From Planctomycetota bacterium (GTDB lineage: Bacteria; Planctomycetota; Planctomycetia; Gemmatales; Gemmataceae): a DNA stretch of 49,989 bases. Each line of letters begins with the position of its first letter. Within the stretch, counting starts at the first letter, position 1. Below are positions 12,971 to 22,385 of the stretch, piece after piece. The translations under genes and the position numbers were made by a program. The stretch covers positions 1 to 49,989 of the forward strand of contig JAKOSN010000066.1 in NCBI GenBank assembly GCA_029777335.1, read 5' to 3'. Below the pieces are notes generated by a model that saw only the letters and a program-made list of their open reading frames with translations, had not been told where the DNA came from and did no database searches.

Positions 12971-13387
12971 ATGACACGGGGTTTCTACTTCCTCCTTCCC
13001 GCTCTCCTCCTTCTCTCTCTGGGTTGCTCGGGCTCCACCGACGGCCGGGTGGAAGTTGAGGGGACAGTGATGTTCAAGAACAGCCCTCTGGATCAGGGCA
13101 CCATCCAGTTCATGACCAAGGAAAAAGGGGAAATGGCTGGCATGGCCCAGATCAAGGATGGCAAGTTCCATCTTCCCGCGCAGCAGGGATTGACGCCGGG
13201 GTCTTACCGGATTGTCATCTCCTCGGGCGAGGCAGGCACCAAGGCAACCGAGAGTGCCCCAGGTGAATCTGGCCCGCCGGCAAAGGAACGGATTCCGAAA
13301 GAGTACAACGTGGACAGCCTGAAAAAGCCGGTTTATCGCGATGTGGTCGCCGGCCAGAAAAACCAGCTGGAGTTCAACATCCCCTGA
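12971..13387 (+). CDS. Small lipoprotein of the planctomycete transthyretin-like type (copy 2)
   Basis: 138 residues from ATG 12971, chosen because it opens a lipoprotein signal ([19 protein letters not shown], Cys19 lipidated). An in-frame start at 12917 would add 18 residues ahead of this signal. It is a paralogue of the protein at 11116: [20 protein letters not shown] and [14 protein letters not shown] match closely, while the signal peptide and middle differ. The last 40 or so codons are almost identical to copy 1 at the DNA level. It lies 58 bases before its DUF1559 partner, the same gap as in copy 1. Confidence 0.84.
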   Translation: MTRGFYFLLPALLLLSLGCSGSTDGRVEVEGTVMFKNSPLDQGTIQFMTKEKGEMAGMAQIKDGKFHLPAQQGLTPGSYRIVISSGEAGTKATESAPGESGPPAKERIPKEYNVDSLKKPVYRDVVAGQKNQLEFNIP

Positions 13388-13445
13388 TCGCCTCCCTGGG
13401 GATTCGCTTCGGGGTTTCTTCATTCTCCTTTCTGTGAGGTACGCG

Positions 13446-14354
13446 ATGCGTAAGGTGCGCCATGGGTTCACGCTGATCGAGCTTCTGGTTGTGATTGCTA
13501 TTATTGCCATCCTTATTGGGCTGCTTCTCCCTGCCGTCCAGAAGGTCCGCGAAGCAGCCGCTCGCTCACAGTGCTCCAACAATCTGAAGCAGTTGGGGCT
13601 AGCCTTCCACAACTACAACGACAGCCAGAATCGCCTTCCCCCCGCGACGGGTCCCAGTGGCTGTTGCTGGGGCACCTGGCAGGTTCCGATCTTACCGTTC
13701 ATCGAGCAGGACAACGTCTTCAAGTTGTATGTGAACTGGGGCGGCAACGATTCGACGGGCCCGCGTTACAGTGGGGCGCCGAACACCACCAACGTGTGCA
13801 ACAAGCGCTTCAAGGTGCTCACCTGCCCGAGCGATATTCCCAACACTCCGTTTGGCGGGCTGACCAACCACAATTACGCGGTCAACATTGGCAATACGGG
13901 GAACGCGCAGCAGGCCTCGTTGAACGGCATCGTCTTTGGCGGGGCGCCCTTCCTCAATAGCGGGAAGTCGACCAGTATTCAGACAATTTCCGACGGCACG
14001 AGCAACACCTTGCTGGCCGCCGAGGTATTACAGGGCCAGGGGAGCGATCTGCGTGGCTTCACGTGGTGGGGCGATGCAGCGGGTTTCACGGCCTATCTGC
14101 CACCGAACTCGACCTCGCCAGACGTGATCTACACCACGGGTTATTGCAATAATCAGCCGAACGCCGGGTTGCCCTGCACGGGGGTTCCCACCAGCACTGC
14201 CCCGTCGATGATGGCGGCGCGCAGCCGCCATTCGGGCGGGGTGCAGGTCCTCTTTGGCGATGGCGGAGTGCGTCTGGTGCCCAACAGCATCAATCTCGCC
14301 ATCTGGCGAGCGCTCGCGACCAGCATGGGCGGCGAGGCAAACACCAACTACTAG
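13446..14354 (+). CDS. DUF1559 prepilin-like protein (copy 2)
   Basis: 302 residues, the same length as copy 1 with no net insertion or deletion (constant offset of 1849 bases). The pseudopilin signal [18 protein letters not shown] is followed by [19 protein letters not shown], and the family motif [15 protein letters not shown] lies near the C-terminus. Copies are almost identical through the first 80 or so codons and then diverge. ATG 13446 has GAGG about 7 bases upstream. A hairpin terminator follows 23 bases after the stop. Role as for copy 1: surface-associated, otherwise unknown. Confidence 0.93.
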   Translation: MRKVRHGFTLIELLVVIAIIAILIGLLLPAVQKVREAAARSQCSNNLKQLGLAFHNYNDSQNRLPPATGPSGCCWGTWQVPILPFIEQDNVFKLYVNWGGNDSTGPRYSGAPNTTNVCNKRFKVLTCPSDIPNTPFGGLTNHNYAVNIGNTGNAQQASLNGIVFGGAPFLNSGKSTSIQTISDGTSNTLLAAEVLQGQGSDLRGFTWWGDAAGFTAYLPPNSTSPDVIYTTGYCNNQPNAGLPCTGVPTSTAPSMMAARSRHSGGVQVLFGDGGVRLVPNSINLAIWRALATSMGGEANTNY

Positions 14355-14377
14355 GATCGGTCCACTCTTCATCAAGG

Positions 14378-14421
14378 AACCAGGAGGCAGGCTTCTTCAG
14401 AGGTCTGCCTCCTGGTTTTGT
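14378..14421 (+). terminator. Rho-independent terminator after DUF1559 copy 2
   Basis: A perfect 13-bp stem, AACCAGGAGGCAG at 14378-14390 pairing with 14405-14417, with a 14-base loop and T-rich flank (GGTTTTGTT). It could also serve the convergent gene that ends at 14465. Confidence 0.78.
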
Positions 14422-14464
14422 TGGGTGAGTGTTTGCTCGCTGTTCTCCCTTCGGGACGTCCGGC

Positions 14465-15010
14465 TTACAGAACCGGCTTCACCTCTTGCTTGCCACAGTG
14501 AGTGCAGGTGTATTTGCCGAACGCATTGGCCGCGCCGAGGTTCGCATCGTAGAAGTTGGTCTTGCACTTCCCGCACTGCATCCGGCTTCTAGCAGCGGTC
14601 ACTGGGGGATCGGTCTTGGTCCAGTAGCGCTGGGCCATGATCTTGAGGGTATCCCACGAATCCTTGATGATGGACAGAATCTCGTCGAGTTGCCGCTGGT
14701 TCAGAGCATCGGTGAGCTTGCGGGGATTGGCGATCTTGGTGACCAGGTTGTACTTGGTCCCGCCGTTGCCGATGTTCTTTGTATCGATCTTGGGGATGTT
14801 TGAACTGTCGGTATTGCCATCGGGGCGGAAGTAGATGGGGTAGCCAGTCTGGTGCAGCGGATGAAATTCAAAGGTGTAGGCGTCGAGATAGGTTTGCCAC
14901 CGCTCGCACTCCTCGATCTCGGCGGGAGTGAGAAGGGCCGTGACAACGGCATCGTTGGCTGTGAAGTTGAAGTTGCGCTGCGTCGTGATGTCGAAGGGCA
15001 TCGAAGTCAT
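14465..15010 (-). CDS. Hypothetical protein with C-terminal zinc ribbon
   Basis: 181 residues from the ATG at 15010; the ATG at 15001 (Met4) is equally possible because AGAG lies 8 bases before it and little precedes the first. No signal peptide or membrane helix. The N-terminal two thirds is acidic/aromatic without a motif I recognise. The C-terminus holds CGKCKTNFYDANLG ... YTCTHCGKQE, two C-x2-C pairs about 24 residues apart, which should bind one zinc. Family not recognised. The gene is monocistronic, between a terminator and a divergent large gene. Confidence 0.7.
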   Translation of the reverse strand: MTSMPFDITTQRNFNFTANDAVVTALLTPAEIEECERWQTYLDAYTFEFHPLHQTGYPIYFRPDGNTDSSNIPKIDTKNIGNGGTKYNLVTKIANPRKLTDALNQRQLDEILSIIKDSWDTLKIMAQRYWTKTDPPVTAARSRMQCGKCKTNFYDANLGAANAFGKYTCTHCGKQEVKPVL

Positions 15011-15204
15011 CTCTTGGACAGAAGTGCGGGACAGAGACGCGCGGTCATCTTACACGTCGCGCTGCGCTTGGCAAGCCATCCGCGCTCTCGGCACTCGGCG
15101 CAGCGTGCCACTTTCTGGTTGTGAAATGCGCCCCCAGAGTCTATCCTGGAAGTGATGGTCCCCTAGCCTGCCCTCCCTCGTGTGCGACCCGCCAGAGGAT
15201 TGCG

Positions 15205-18200
15205 ATGCACCGATTTTCTCTCCTGCGCGCCTGCGGTTTCTTTCTCCCTGCTTTGCTGCTCGCCGGCCTGCTGGCGACGGTCCACGCCGACACCAAATCC
15301 GCGCCGGTCGACAAGGATCATGCCGCCAGAATGGCCCAGGGGGTGCAACTATTCAAGGACAAGGTGCGCCCCGTGTTGATGAGCAAGTGTTTGCGTTGCC
15401 ATGGCGGCAAGAAGATCGAATCGGAGTTCGATCTGCACGATCGCGAATTGTTGCTCAAGGGAGGAATGGGCGGACCGGCGGTGCTTCCCGGCAAGAGCAA
15501 GGAGAGCCTGCTCTACAAGGTGGTGGCGCATTTGAAAGAGCCGCACATGCCCGAGGGTGGCGACAAGCTCCCCGACGCCACGGTGGCAGCAATCGCGCAA
15601 TGGATCGATCTGGGTGCGCCCTATGACGCCCCTCTCCTCGCCAAAGAGGTTGCCACCGCCTGGACGCGCAAGACGATCACTCCCGAGAGCCGCAAATTCT
15701 GGTCGTTTCAACCACTCAAGCGCGTCGAGCCTCCGGCGGTGCAGAACAAGGACTGGGTGCGCACTCCTCTCGATCGCTTTATCCTGGCAAAGCTGGAGGC
15801 AGCTCACCTGCAACCCAACGCGCCGGTGGATCGTCGGCGCTTGATTCGCCGCGTCACCTTTGACCTGATCGGTCTCCCCCCCACACCCGAGGAAGTGGAA
15901 GCGTTTGTCAAGGACACCTCTCCGGATGCTTACGAGAAGGTCGTCGATCGGCTCCTGGCCTCGCCTCGGCATGGGGAACGCTGGGGGCGACACTGGCTTG
16001 ATCTCGCCCGTTTCGCCGAGAGCCATGGTTTTGAGCATGATTACGATCGCCCGACTGCCTATCACTACCGCGACTTTGTCATCGAGGCGCTGAATGCGGA
16101 TCTCCCATTTGACACCTTTGTCCGTTGGCAACTGGCGGGCGATGAGTTTGCGCCGAACAATCCGCTCGCCCTGAAAGCAACTGGCTTCCTGGCGGCGGGA
16201 GTTCACAGCACCCAGATCACCCAGAACGAGGTGGAAAAACATCGCTACGACGAGCTGGACGACATCCTCGCCACCCTTGGCACCTCGATGTTGGGGCTGA
16301 CGATCGGCTGCGCGCGCTGCCACGATCACAAGTTTGATCCCATTCCCCAGGCGGATTACTACCGGATGCTGTCCGCCTTCACGACCACGGTACGTTCCGA
16401 GGTGGACCTTCCGCTCGATGCCGAGCGAGATCGTGTGGCCCTGCAGAAGTTCGAGGCGGAGCACGCTCCCCTCGTGGCGGCTCTGGAGAAGTTCGAGAAG
16501 GACCAACTCCCCGCCCGGCTGCAACAGGCCTTGCGCACCGCTCCTCCGCGAGTGGAGCAGTTCCCCTGGCAAATCACCGAGGTGACCAGCGCCAAATCGA
16601 GCGCCGGGGCGACCTTCACCCGCCAGCCCGATGGCTCCTTCCTGGTATCCGGTAAAAAGGGGCGGTTCGACACTTACACCCTGGTTCTGAAAACTGGGTT
16701 GACGAACATCACCGCCCTGCGCCTGGAGGCGCTGAGCGATCCCTCGCTGGTGAAGGGCGGACCGGGACGAGCCGGCAACGGCAACTTTGCCCTGACCAAT
16801 GTGCGCTTGACCGTCGCCTCGGCGAAAGACCCCACACGCGCGCTTCCCGTGGGCCTCACCCAGCCGCGCGCAACCTTCGAGCAAAAGGGGTTGCCGATCC
16901 GTGCCGCGATCGACAACGATCCGAAATCTGCGTGGGCGGTCGATCCGCAGTTTGGCAAGGATCATGCCGCCGTCTTCGCTCTGGAGCGGCCCATTGGCCA
17001 TCCCGAGGGATCGATTCTCACGTTGACCCTGCAATTCCAGAACAACGACGCCCATAGCATCGGTCGGCCTCGCATCGCCTTGACCACGGCAAAAGGCGAG
17101 GTGGCCCTGACCGCCCCGGCGATTGCTGAAAAGATCGCCGCCCTGGTCTCGTTCCCCCCGGATCGGCGCACCCCGGCAATGGTGAAGGACCTTCTCGACT
17201 GGTATCGCACCCAGGACCCGGAATGGCAGAAACTCCATCAGAAGGTGCAGGCGCATCTCCGTCAGAAGCCCCGGCCGAGCACCGTCAAGGCCCTGATCTC
17301 GACCGAGGGTTTGCCGGCGATCCGCCTGCACACGCAGGGGGCCGACTTCCTCCCCGAGACCCATTTTCTACGGCGCGGCGATCCCGCTCAAAAAGAAGGG
17401 GTTGCTCCCCTCGGTTTTCTCCAGGTGCTCACTTTCTCCACGGAGAAAGAGAAACACTGGCCGGCTCAGCCCCCGCAGGGGTCCCGAACTTCGTATCGGC
17501 GCACGGCGATGGCGAACTGGTTGACCGATGTGGACCAGGGCGCCGGCCGTCTGCTGGCCCGCGTGATCGTCAATCGGCTGTGGCAGCATCACCTGGGGCG
17601 AGGTATCGTCTCCACCCCGAACGACCTGGGGACCCGCGGGGCCGAGCCGACCCATCCCGAGTTGCTCGACTGGCTCGCCACCGAGTTGATCCGGCAAGGT
17701 TGGCGTCTGAAGCCACTCCATCGCCTGATCGTCACCTCGAATGTGTACATGCAGGGCAGTCAACGCGATGAGGCCAAGGAGCGGATCGATCGCGACAATC
17801 AGCTGTGGTGGCGTCATCCTCCGCAACGTTTGGAGGGAGAAATTGTCCGTGATGCTCTCCTGGCGGTCAGCGGAACTCTCGACACGCGCATGTATGGCCC
17901 GGGCACCCTCGACGAGGCGAGCAAGCGACGGAGCATCTACTTCACAGTCAAACGCAGCAAGCTGATCCCCATGCTCCAGGTCTTCGACGCCCCCGAAGCA
18001 TTGACCGGCATCGGCGAACGCCCCGAGACGACCGTCGCCCCGCAGGCTTTGCTGTTGATGAATAATCCGCACGTGCGGCAGTGGGCGCAGCACCTTGCCC
18101 GGCGAATCGATCCCCAGGGAAAAGCCACCTTGCAGGAAGCCATCACCCGAGCGTATCAGACTGCTCTGAGTCGCGCACCCAACGCCACGGAGTTGGAAGA

Positions 18201-18330
18201 TGCGCTGGCGTTCCTGAAGCAGCAGGAGACAAGCTACCAGAAGAGTGGCAAAAAAGAGAGCCGCGAACTGGCTCTCGCCGACTTCTGCCAGGTGGTGCTC
18301 TGTTTGAACGAGTTTATTTACATCGACTAA
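15205..18330 (+). CDS. Cytochrome c/DUF1549/DUF1553 exported protein
   Basis: ATG 15205 has AGAGGA 5 bases upstream and gives a signal peptide (MHRFSLLRACGFFLPALLLA, cleavage after about VHA); the upstream in-frame start at 15121 is rejected. Mature order: a planctomycete-type cytochrome c domain with Cys62-x-x-Cys65-His66 (KCLRCHGGKK) and axial Met candidate in EPHMPEGG; DUF1549 with RRVTFDLIGLPPTPEEVEAF, WGRHWLDLARFAESHG and a second haem-like motif CARCHDHKFDPIP; a beta-rich insert of about 250 residues; then DUF1553 with RVIVNRLWQHHLGRGIV and HPELLDWLA. It ends near ALADFCQVVLCLNEFIYID, typical of the family. At 1041 residues it is the usual size. It stands alone, without an adjacent DUF1501 gene, which is unusual. 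Confidence 0.93.
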   Translation: MHRFSLLRACGFFLPALLLAGLLATVHADTKSAPVDKDHAARMAQGVQLFKDKVRPVLMSKCLRCHGGKKIESEFDLHDRELLLKGGMGGPAVLPGKSKESLLYKVVAHLKEPHMPEGGDKLPDATVAAIAQWIDLGAPYDAPLLAKEVATAWTRKTITPESRKFWSFQPLKRVEPPAVQNKDWVRTPLDRFILAKLEAAHLQPNAPVDRRRLIRRVTFDLIGLPPTPEEVEAFVKDTSPDAYEKVVDRLLASPRHGERWGRHWLDLARFAESHGFEHDYDRPTAYHYRDFVIEALNADLPFDTFVRWQLAGDEFAPNNPLALKATGFLAAGVHSTQITQNEVEKHRYDELDDILATLGTSMLGLTIGCARCHDHKFDPIPQADYYRMLSAFTTTVRSEVDLPLDAERDRVALQKFEAEHAPLVAALEKFEKDQLPARLQQALRTAPPRVEQFPWQITEVTSAKSSAGATFTRQPDGSFLVSGKKGRFDTYTLVLKTGLTNITALRLEALSDPSLVKGGPGRAGNGNFALTNVRLTVASAKDPTRALPVGLTQPRATFEQKGLPIRAAIDNDPKSAWAVDPQFGKDHAAVFALERPIGHPEGSILTLTLQFQNNDAHSIGRPRIALTTAKGEVALTAPAIAEKIAALVSFPPDRRTPAMVKDLLDWYRTQDPEWQKLHQKVQAHLRQKPRPSTVKALISTEGLPAIRLHTQGADFLPETHFLRRGDPAQKEGVAPLGFLQVLTFSTEKEKHWPAQPPQGSRTSYRRTAMANWLTDVDQGAGRLLARVIVNRLWQHHLGRGIVSTPNDLGTRGAEPTHPELLDWLATELIRQGWRLKPLHRLIVTSNVYMQGSQRDEAKERIDRDNQLWWRHPPQRLEGEIVRDALLAVSGTLDTRMYGPGTLDEASKRRSIYFTVKRSKLIPMLQVFDAPEALTGIGERPETTVAPQALLLMNNPHVRQWAQHLARRIDPQGKATLQEAITRAYQTALSRAPNATELEDALAFLKQQETSYQKSGKKESRELALADFCQVVLCLNEFIYID

Positions 18331-18363
18331 AGCGATCGTTCAAGTAGTCAGTATCCGCCAACA

Positions 18364-18401
18364 ACGCGCCGGCCGCGTGGAGCATCATGCGGCCGGCGCG
18401 T
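18364..18401 (+). terminator. GC-rich hairpin between convergent genes
   Basis: A perfect 13-bp stem, ACGCGCCGGCCGC at 18364-18376 pairing with 18389-18401, with a 12-base loop. It lies 33 bases after the cytochrome/DUF1549 gene. No T-tract follows, so it may pause or protect RNA rather than terminate by itself. Confidence 0.5.
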
Positions 18402-18706
18402 GCGTCTCTCAACGAGTTGGTGAGGTCGTTCCCACGGCCGGGGCTGAGTGGTTGCTCTGTCTGCGCTGGTAGAGCGCTTCAGCCGTCCGTCATCGCTCAA
18501 CAGAGCCCCTCGCAGTTGGCGCATCACCTCCGCGTCAGGTGGGCTGCCGGATTGGTGGAGGCAGCGTCGGGCGAGTGAAACGCCCAGACTGGCGACGGGA
18601 GAAACACCGCACAGACAGAGCAATCATCCCTGCTGATCTTCGTCATCAGTGGGCTGCTACTGGTCGTTCCTTTCGCAGATCGAGGGTGGCGAATTGTCGC
18701 GGTGCG
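18402..18706. other. Intergenic, no feature seen
   Basis: About 300 bases between two convergent genes. The TGGTAGAGCGC string at about 18468 looks like a tRNA D-arm, but no matching acceptor or T-arm was found. No ORF here has family features. Confidence 0.3.
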
Positions 18707-20101
18707 TCACAACCAGGCGGCGCGGCCGAAGCGGTCGCGAAGCGCCTGCTTACCGCGCTCGGTCAGGCCGTTGCCGGACGCGTGCAACGCCTCCAGCGGC
18801 GCGACCCAGCGGGCCAGCGCGAAGGCGCCCTCGTCGGTGAGTCCGCATCCGCTCAGCCACAGGTGCCGCAGCCCCCGCGCGTGCGGGCTCTCGACGAGGG
18901 CGCGGGCGCCGTCGTCGCCGATCGGATTTGCGTTCAGCGCCAGCGACTCCAGCTGCCGCAGGCCGGCCCAGCTGGCCAGCACCTCGGCGGCCTGGCGGTT
19001 CAGGCCGTTGTCGCCGAGGCTCAGGTGGCGCAGGGCCGGCAAGTCCCCGTGCCGCGCCAGGGCCTCCACGCCGGCCAGGCCCAACTCGTTGTCGCTGAGG
19101 TGGAGCCGCTCGACCGTGGCCAGGGTGGGCACCTGCACCAGTTCGGCGATCGCCCACCGGTTCAGGCCCGTCGCGCCCAGGTTCAGGTCGCGCAGCCGTC
19201 CTTGCGGTGCCTCCGCCAGCGCGGCCACCCCCGCGTGGCACAGGGTCCGGTTGAAGTAAAGGTCGAGCATGGTCAGGCCAGCCCAGCGGTGCGACAGGGC
19301 GAGGGCGCGAACCGACTCGTGGTGCAGCCAGTGACAGGCGAGCATCAGCTCTTCCAGCGCCGGCAGGCCGTCGGCGGACGCGAGGCCGATCACCCCCTTG
19401 TCCGTCAACCGGCAGGAGCGCAGGTACAGACGCGACAGATTTGGCAGGCGGTCCGACCGCGCCAGTGCGATCAGGCCGCGGTCGCCGACCCGCATCTCGG
19501 ACAGGTCGAGCTTCGACAGTTTGCCCAGACTCTCTGCCCTGGCCAGGGCGACCGCCGCGTCCGGACCGCCGCGCTTCATGCACACCGACAGCTCGCGCAG
19601 CTCGCCCAGGTACGGCGATGCCGCCAGCGCGGCGACCGCCTCGGCGCTCAGAGGCTCCGCGTCGGTGAGGTCCAGTTCGCGCAAGCGCCGAAGCTGCGGC
19701 AGGGCCGCGACGCCCGGCATGTGTGCGCCAACTTCAGTCAGTTTGAGGGCGGTGATCGGGGCCGTGGCGAACAGCCGGTCGATAGCGCGGGGCAGTTTCG
19801 CGGCCTTCACCGCCGCCTTCACCACGAAGCCGCGATGCGACCAGGTCGATTCCGCGACGGCCATCACCTCGGCGAACCAGCGGTCGCGAGCCTCCCACGG
19901 CGTGGCCTCGATGCGGGCAAACGTCTCCCGCCAGGCGGCACTGTCCGGGTCGAGCTGGCCCAGCGAACAGTGGTCGCGGATGTATTGCGCCCGCTCGGGT
20001 TCGCCGTTGTCCTCCAGCCAGTCGGCGAACACCAGGCGCGGCCCGTCGTCCTCCGGTGCCTCGACGATCGCCTGTATGAACGCTGCGTGCACGTCCGCCA
20101 T
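18707..20101 (-). CDS. Leucine-rich-repeat protein with TIGR02996 N-terminal domain
   Basis: 464 residues. The first 45 or so match the Gemmata repeat-companion domain TIGR02996: FIQAIVEAPEDDGPRLVFAD followed by WLEDNGEPERAQYIR. From about residue 120 to 450 there are repeated LRR units of the ribonuclease-inhibitor type (for example LRRLRELDLTDAEPLS, LSRLYLRSCRLTDKG, LRHLSLGDNGLN), forming a curved solenoid for protein binding. No signal peptide, so probably cytoplasmic. Partner unknown. ATG 20101 has GGGG about 9 bases upstream. Base composition is visibly richer in GC than the neighbours, with G or C at nearly every third codon position. This produces long spurious open frames on the other strand and suggests recent transfer from, or expansion in, a higher-GC relative. 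Confidence 0.9.
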   Translation of the reverse strand: MADVHAAFIQAIVEAPEDDGPRLVFADWLEDNGEPERAQYIRDHCSLGQLDPDSAAWRETFARIEATPWEARDRWFAEVMAVAESTWSHRGFVVKAAVKAAKLPRAIDRLFATAPITALKLTEVGAHMPGVAALPQLRRLRELDLTDAEPLSAEAVAALAASPYLGELRELSVCMKRGGPDAAVALARAESLGKLSKLDLSEMRVGDRGLIALARSDRLPNLSRLYLRSCRLTDKGVIGLASADGLPALEELMLACHWLHHESVRALALSHRWAGLTMLDLYFNRTLCHAGVAALAEAPQGRLRDLNLGATGLNRWAIAELVQVPTLATVERLHLSDNELGLAGVEALARHGDLPALRHLSLGDNGLNRQAAEVLASWAGLRQLESLALNANPIGDDGARALVESPHARGLRHLWLSGCGLTDEGAFALARWVAPLEALHASGNGLTERGKQALRDRFGRAAWL

Positions 20102-20572
20102 TGGCTCGCCCCTGGTGCCGTCACGGCTTCCTCGCCACCTTGATGCGGTGGTCCTTCTGGTCGCGGAACGTCTTGCCTGCTCCGGCCCTCAATTATAGAT
20201 GCCTGAACTCAATCCTCCAGACAGAACCTGGTCGAAGCCCACCGAACGACCGCGCTGGCGCACAGGTTGGCGCTCACCGGACGGAGACGAAGAAACCGAG
20301 GACGTGATCCTCTGGGAGTGCGCCCTTCCCATCAGCGCTACCGGATCCAGAGTTGGTTGAGAAGCGGGAGGTCAGCAACCTACCCGCAGAGAAGGACATG
20401 GCACTGTCACAAGACACGCGATGATCCTCGGTTAGACACAGGAGCGCAGGCTGATCAACGAAAAACGTTGTGACTGCTCGCTGGTCCGGGTAGAGTGAGT
20501 GGGAACGACCATGCGCGCTGCCCCGTGTACGATCGCTTCCCGTTGGCCCAGTCTGTGCGCAGAGGGAGTGCC
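20102..20572. other. Intergenic region between divergent LRR and HEAT genes
   Basis: About 470 bases. GTCACAA at 20406-20412 and TTGTGAC at 20468-20474 are inverted copies 55 bases apart; AACG-AAAAA-CGTT lies at about 20457-20469. No promoter can be fixed by eye and no gene is supported. In-frame extension of the downstream gene to 20495 is rejected because ATG 20573 has a Shine-Dalgarno site. Confidence 0.3.
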
Positions 20573-22360
20573 ATGGCGAAAAACGATGCAGGCGCACCGC
20601 GTCCGAATACTTCCTACCGGGTCCAACGACCCATTAAACCACCCCGCCCGCCCCTGTTGAGCGACGCGGTCGAACACCCTCCGGTCGAGGTCCCAAACCC
20701 ACCGATTCACCACCTTCCGATTTACTGGCCGGTCGTGGCCGGGACGATACTGGTGTGCGGACTCGCTCTCGGCGCGCTGATTATCTGGCTCCGCCACTGG
20801 ACCAGTCCCCTCCCGGGTGAGCCTCAGATGAGGGGGACTCCCCCTCCTCTCGCCGCGCGTCCTTCCAACCCCTTGCCTGCTGTCCAGCCAGACAATCCGC
20901 CGCCTGCTCCCGCAGAGCCGCACACGCCCCCGGTTCAACGTCCGCCGATCGCCCCACCCCCGGTCATCGTTCCCTCCTTGCCCGCCACCACGCTTTCCGC
21001 TTCTCTCCCGAGTGCGGGTCGCGCAATCCCCGCGCAGCATCCAGCCCCTCCCCCCGAACCCACGCTGAGCGAGCAACTGCATCGTATTCCCGAAATCGAT
21101 CTCCCTGGGGTGGCGGATCTACGCAGCGCATTGATCACCCATGCCAGCACACCGAAGGAGAAGTTGATCCCCGGATCCAAACGCGACCCGATCCAGGAGG
21201 CACACCTTGCCCGCCTCCTGACTCAAGTGTTGCACCAGGCGACGGAAGCTGGCCTCCCGGTGCAAACTGGTGCGTCCTCGCTCTTGACTCCAAGGGCTGC
21301 GGAAACCCTCGGGCGGGGGACAGCCGACCTGCACTGGTCCGCCCGGTGGGCGATGATCTCTGGGCAAGGGTCCTTCATGACCGCGCTGTTCAAACGTGAT
21401 GCGACAGGGCAGATCTCCCTGCTGGACCGGAAAACAGGTCGGACGTTGATGACCGCCCCCGGCTTGCCTCGGTCGGAGTTGCGCCCGCTCACGGACCTCC
21501 GCACTCTCTTTGAAGTCACCTGGCCCGGTGAAAAGGTCACCCAATCGGTCAATGTCGTCCCGGTTCTCACCCAGGTATTACAGGTGGAGGACACGGACTA
21601 TCGCCGGTTGCTGGTGGAAGAACTGGGACGCATCCCTGGCCCTGAGTCCAGTAAAGCTCTGGTGGCACGGGCCCTCTACGATCCCGACGCGGCGATTCGC
21701 AAGGCGGCGGCAGCAGAGTTAAAGAAACGTCCGCTCAGGGAATGCGAATCAGGGTTGCTGGAGGGACTGCGTTATGTCTGGCCGCCGGTGGCCGATCATG
21801 CCGCCGAGGCCCTGATTGAGCTTCACGAGTTGACCACGGTCCCAAAGTTGGTAGCCTTGCTCGACCTGGGCGACCCCCGCTTCCCCTTCCGGAGCAAACC
21901 AACGGGCAAACTGCAAGTGCAGGAACTGGTTCGCATCAATCACCTGCGGAACTGCTGTTTGTGCCATCCTCCTTCCTTCAGCCACACCGACTGGGTTCCC
22001 GGGCGGGTGATGGAACCAGGAGTGCCGCTTCCGCGGGAATATTACAGCCGCCCCACGGGAGCATTTGTCCGGGCGGACATCACCTATTTACGACCCGATT
22101 TCTCCACCATGATGACCGTGGAGAAGGCCAAACCCTGGCCCGAGCAGCAGCGCTACGACTTCCTGGTGCGCATCCGCCTGGCGACCGAGGCAGAGATCGC
22201 TCGGGGCCAGAAGGCACCCTCAACCGCCAGCTATCCGCAGCGCGAGGCGATCCTCCGTGTGCTGCGCGAACTCACCGGCAAGGAGCTGGGGAGTTCCACT
22301 GCTGCGTGGAAAAGCTACGCCGAGGATCTTCAAACTCCTGAGAAGCCGCGAAACGATTAG
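20573..22360 (+). CDS. HEAT-repeat membrane protein with a CxxCH motif
   Basis: 595 residues from ATG 20573 (GGGAG 5 bases upstream). A short basic N-terminus of about 50 residues precedes one membrane helix (VVAGTILVCGLALGALIIWL, about residues 55-75). A strongly Pro-rich linker follows (about 85-165), and a globular part that should lie outside the cytoplasm. Helical HEAT-like units occur around residues 345-440 (RRLLVEELGRIPGPESSKAL, DAAIRKAAAAELKKRPL). Next is Cys461-Cys-Leu-Cys464-His465 in RNCCLCHPPSFS, a CxxCH that could bind haem c covalently. No other haem ligand is obvious. Planctomycete HEAT proteins with cytochrome motifs are known. Electron-transfer role is inference. Confidence 0.72.
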   Translation: MAKNDAGAPRPNTSYRVQRPIKPPRPPLLSDAVEHPPVEVPNPPIHHLPIYWPVVAGTILVCGLALGALIIWLRHWTSPLPGEPQMRGTPPPLAARPSNPLPAVQPDNPPPAPAEPHTPPVQRPPIAPPPVIVPSLPATTLSASLPSAGRAIPAQHPAPPPEPTLSEQLHRIPEIDLPGVADLRSALITHASTPKEKLIPGSKRDPIQEAHLARLLTQVLHQATEAGLPVQTGASSLLTPRAAETLGRGTADLHWSARWAMISGQGSFMTALFKRDATGQISLLDRKTGRTLMTAPGLPRSELRPLTDLRTLFEVTWPGEKVTQSVNVVPVLTQVLQVEDTDYRRLLVEELGRIPGPESSKALVARALYDPDAAIRKAAAAELKKRPLRECESGLLEGLRYVWPPVADHAAEALIELHELTTVPKLVALLDLGDPRFPFRSKPTGKLQVQELVRINHLRNCCLCHPPSFSHTDWVPGRVMEPGVPLPREYYSRPTGAFVRADITYLRPDFSTMMTVEKAKPWPEQQRYDFLVRIRLATEAEIARGQKAPSTASYPQREAILRVLRELTGKELGSSTAAWKSYAEDLQTPEKPRND

Positions 22361-22385
22361 TCGTCTCGCCTCCGCGCCAGGCTGG

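Noticed and set aside
18460..18500. tRNA-like D-arm string TGGTAGAGCGC
   Set aside because: No acceptor stem or T-arm consensus within tRNA distance.
18539..20143. Long rightward ORF of 534 codons over the LRR gene
   Set aside because: Gln/Arg-rich antisense product without family features; caused by very high GC at third codon positions of the LRR gene, which has clear repeats and the TIGR02996 domain.
20406..20474. GTCACAA/TTGTGAC inverted copies
   Set aside because: Arms only 7 bases and 55 bases apart; not distinguishable from chance.
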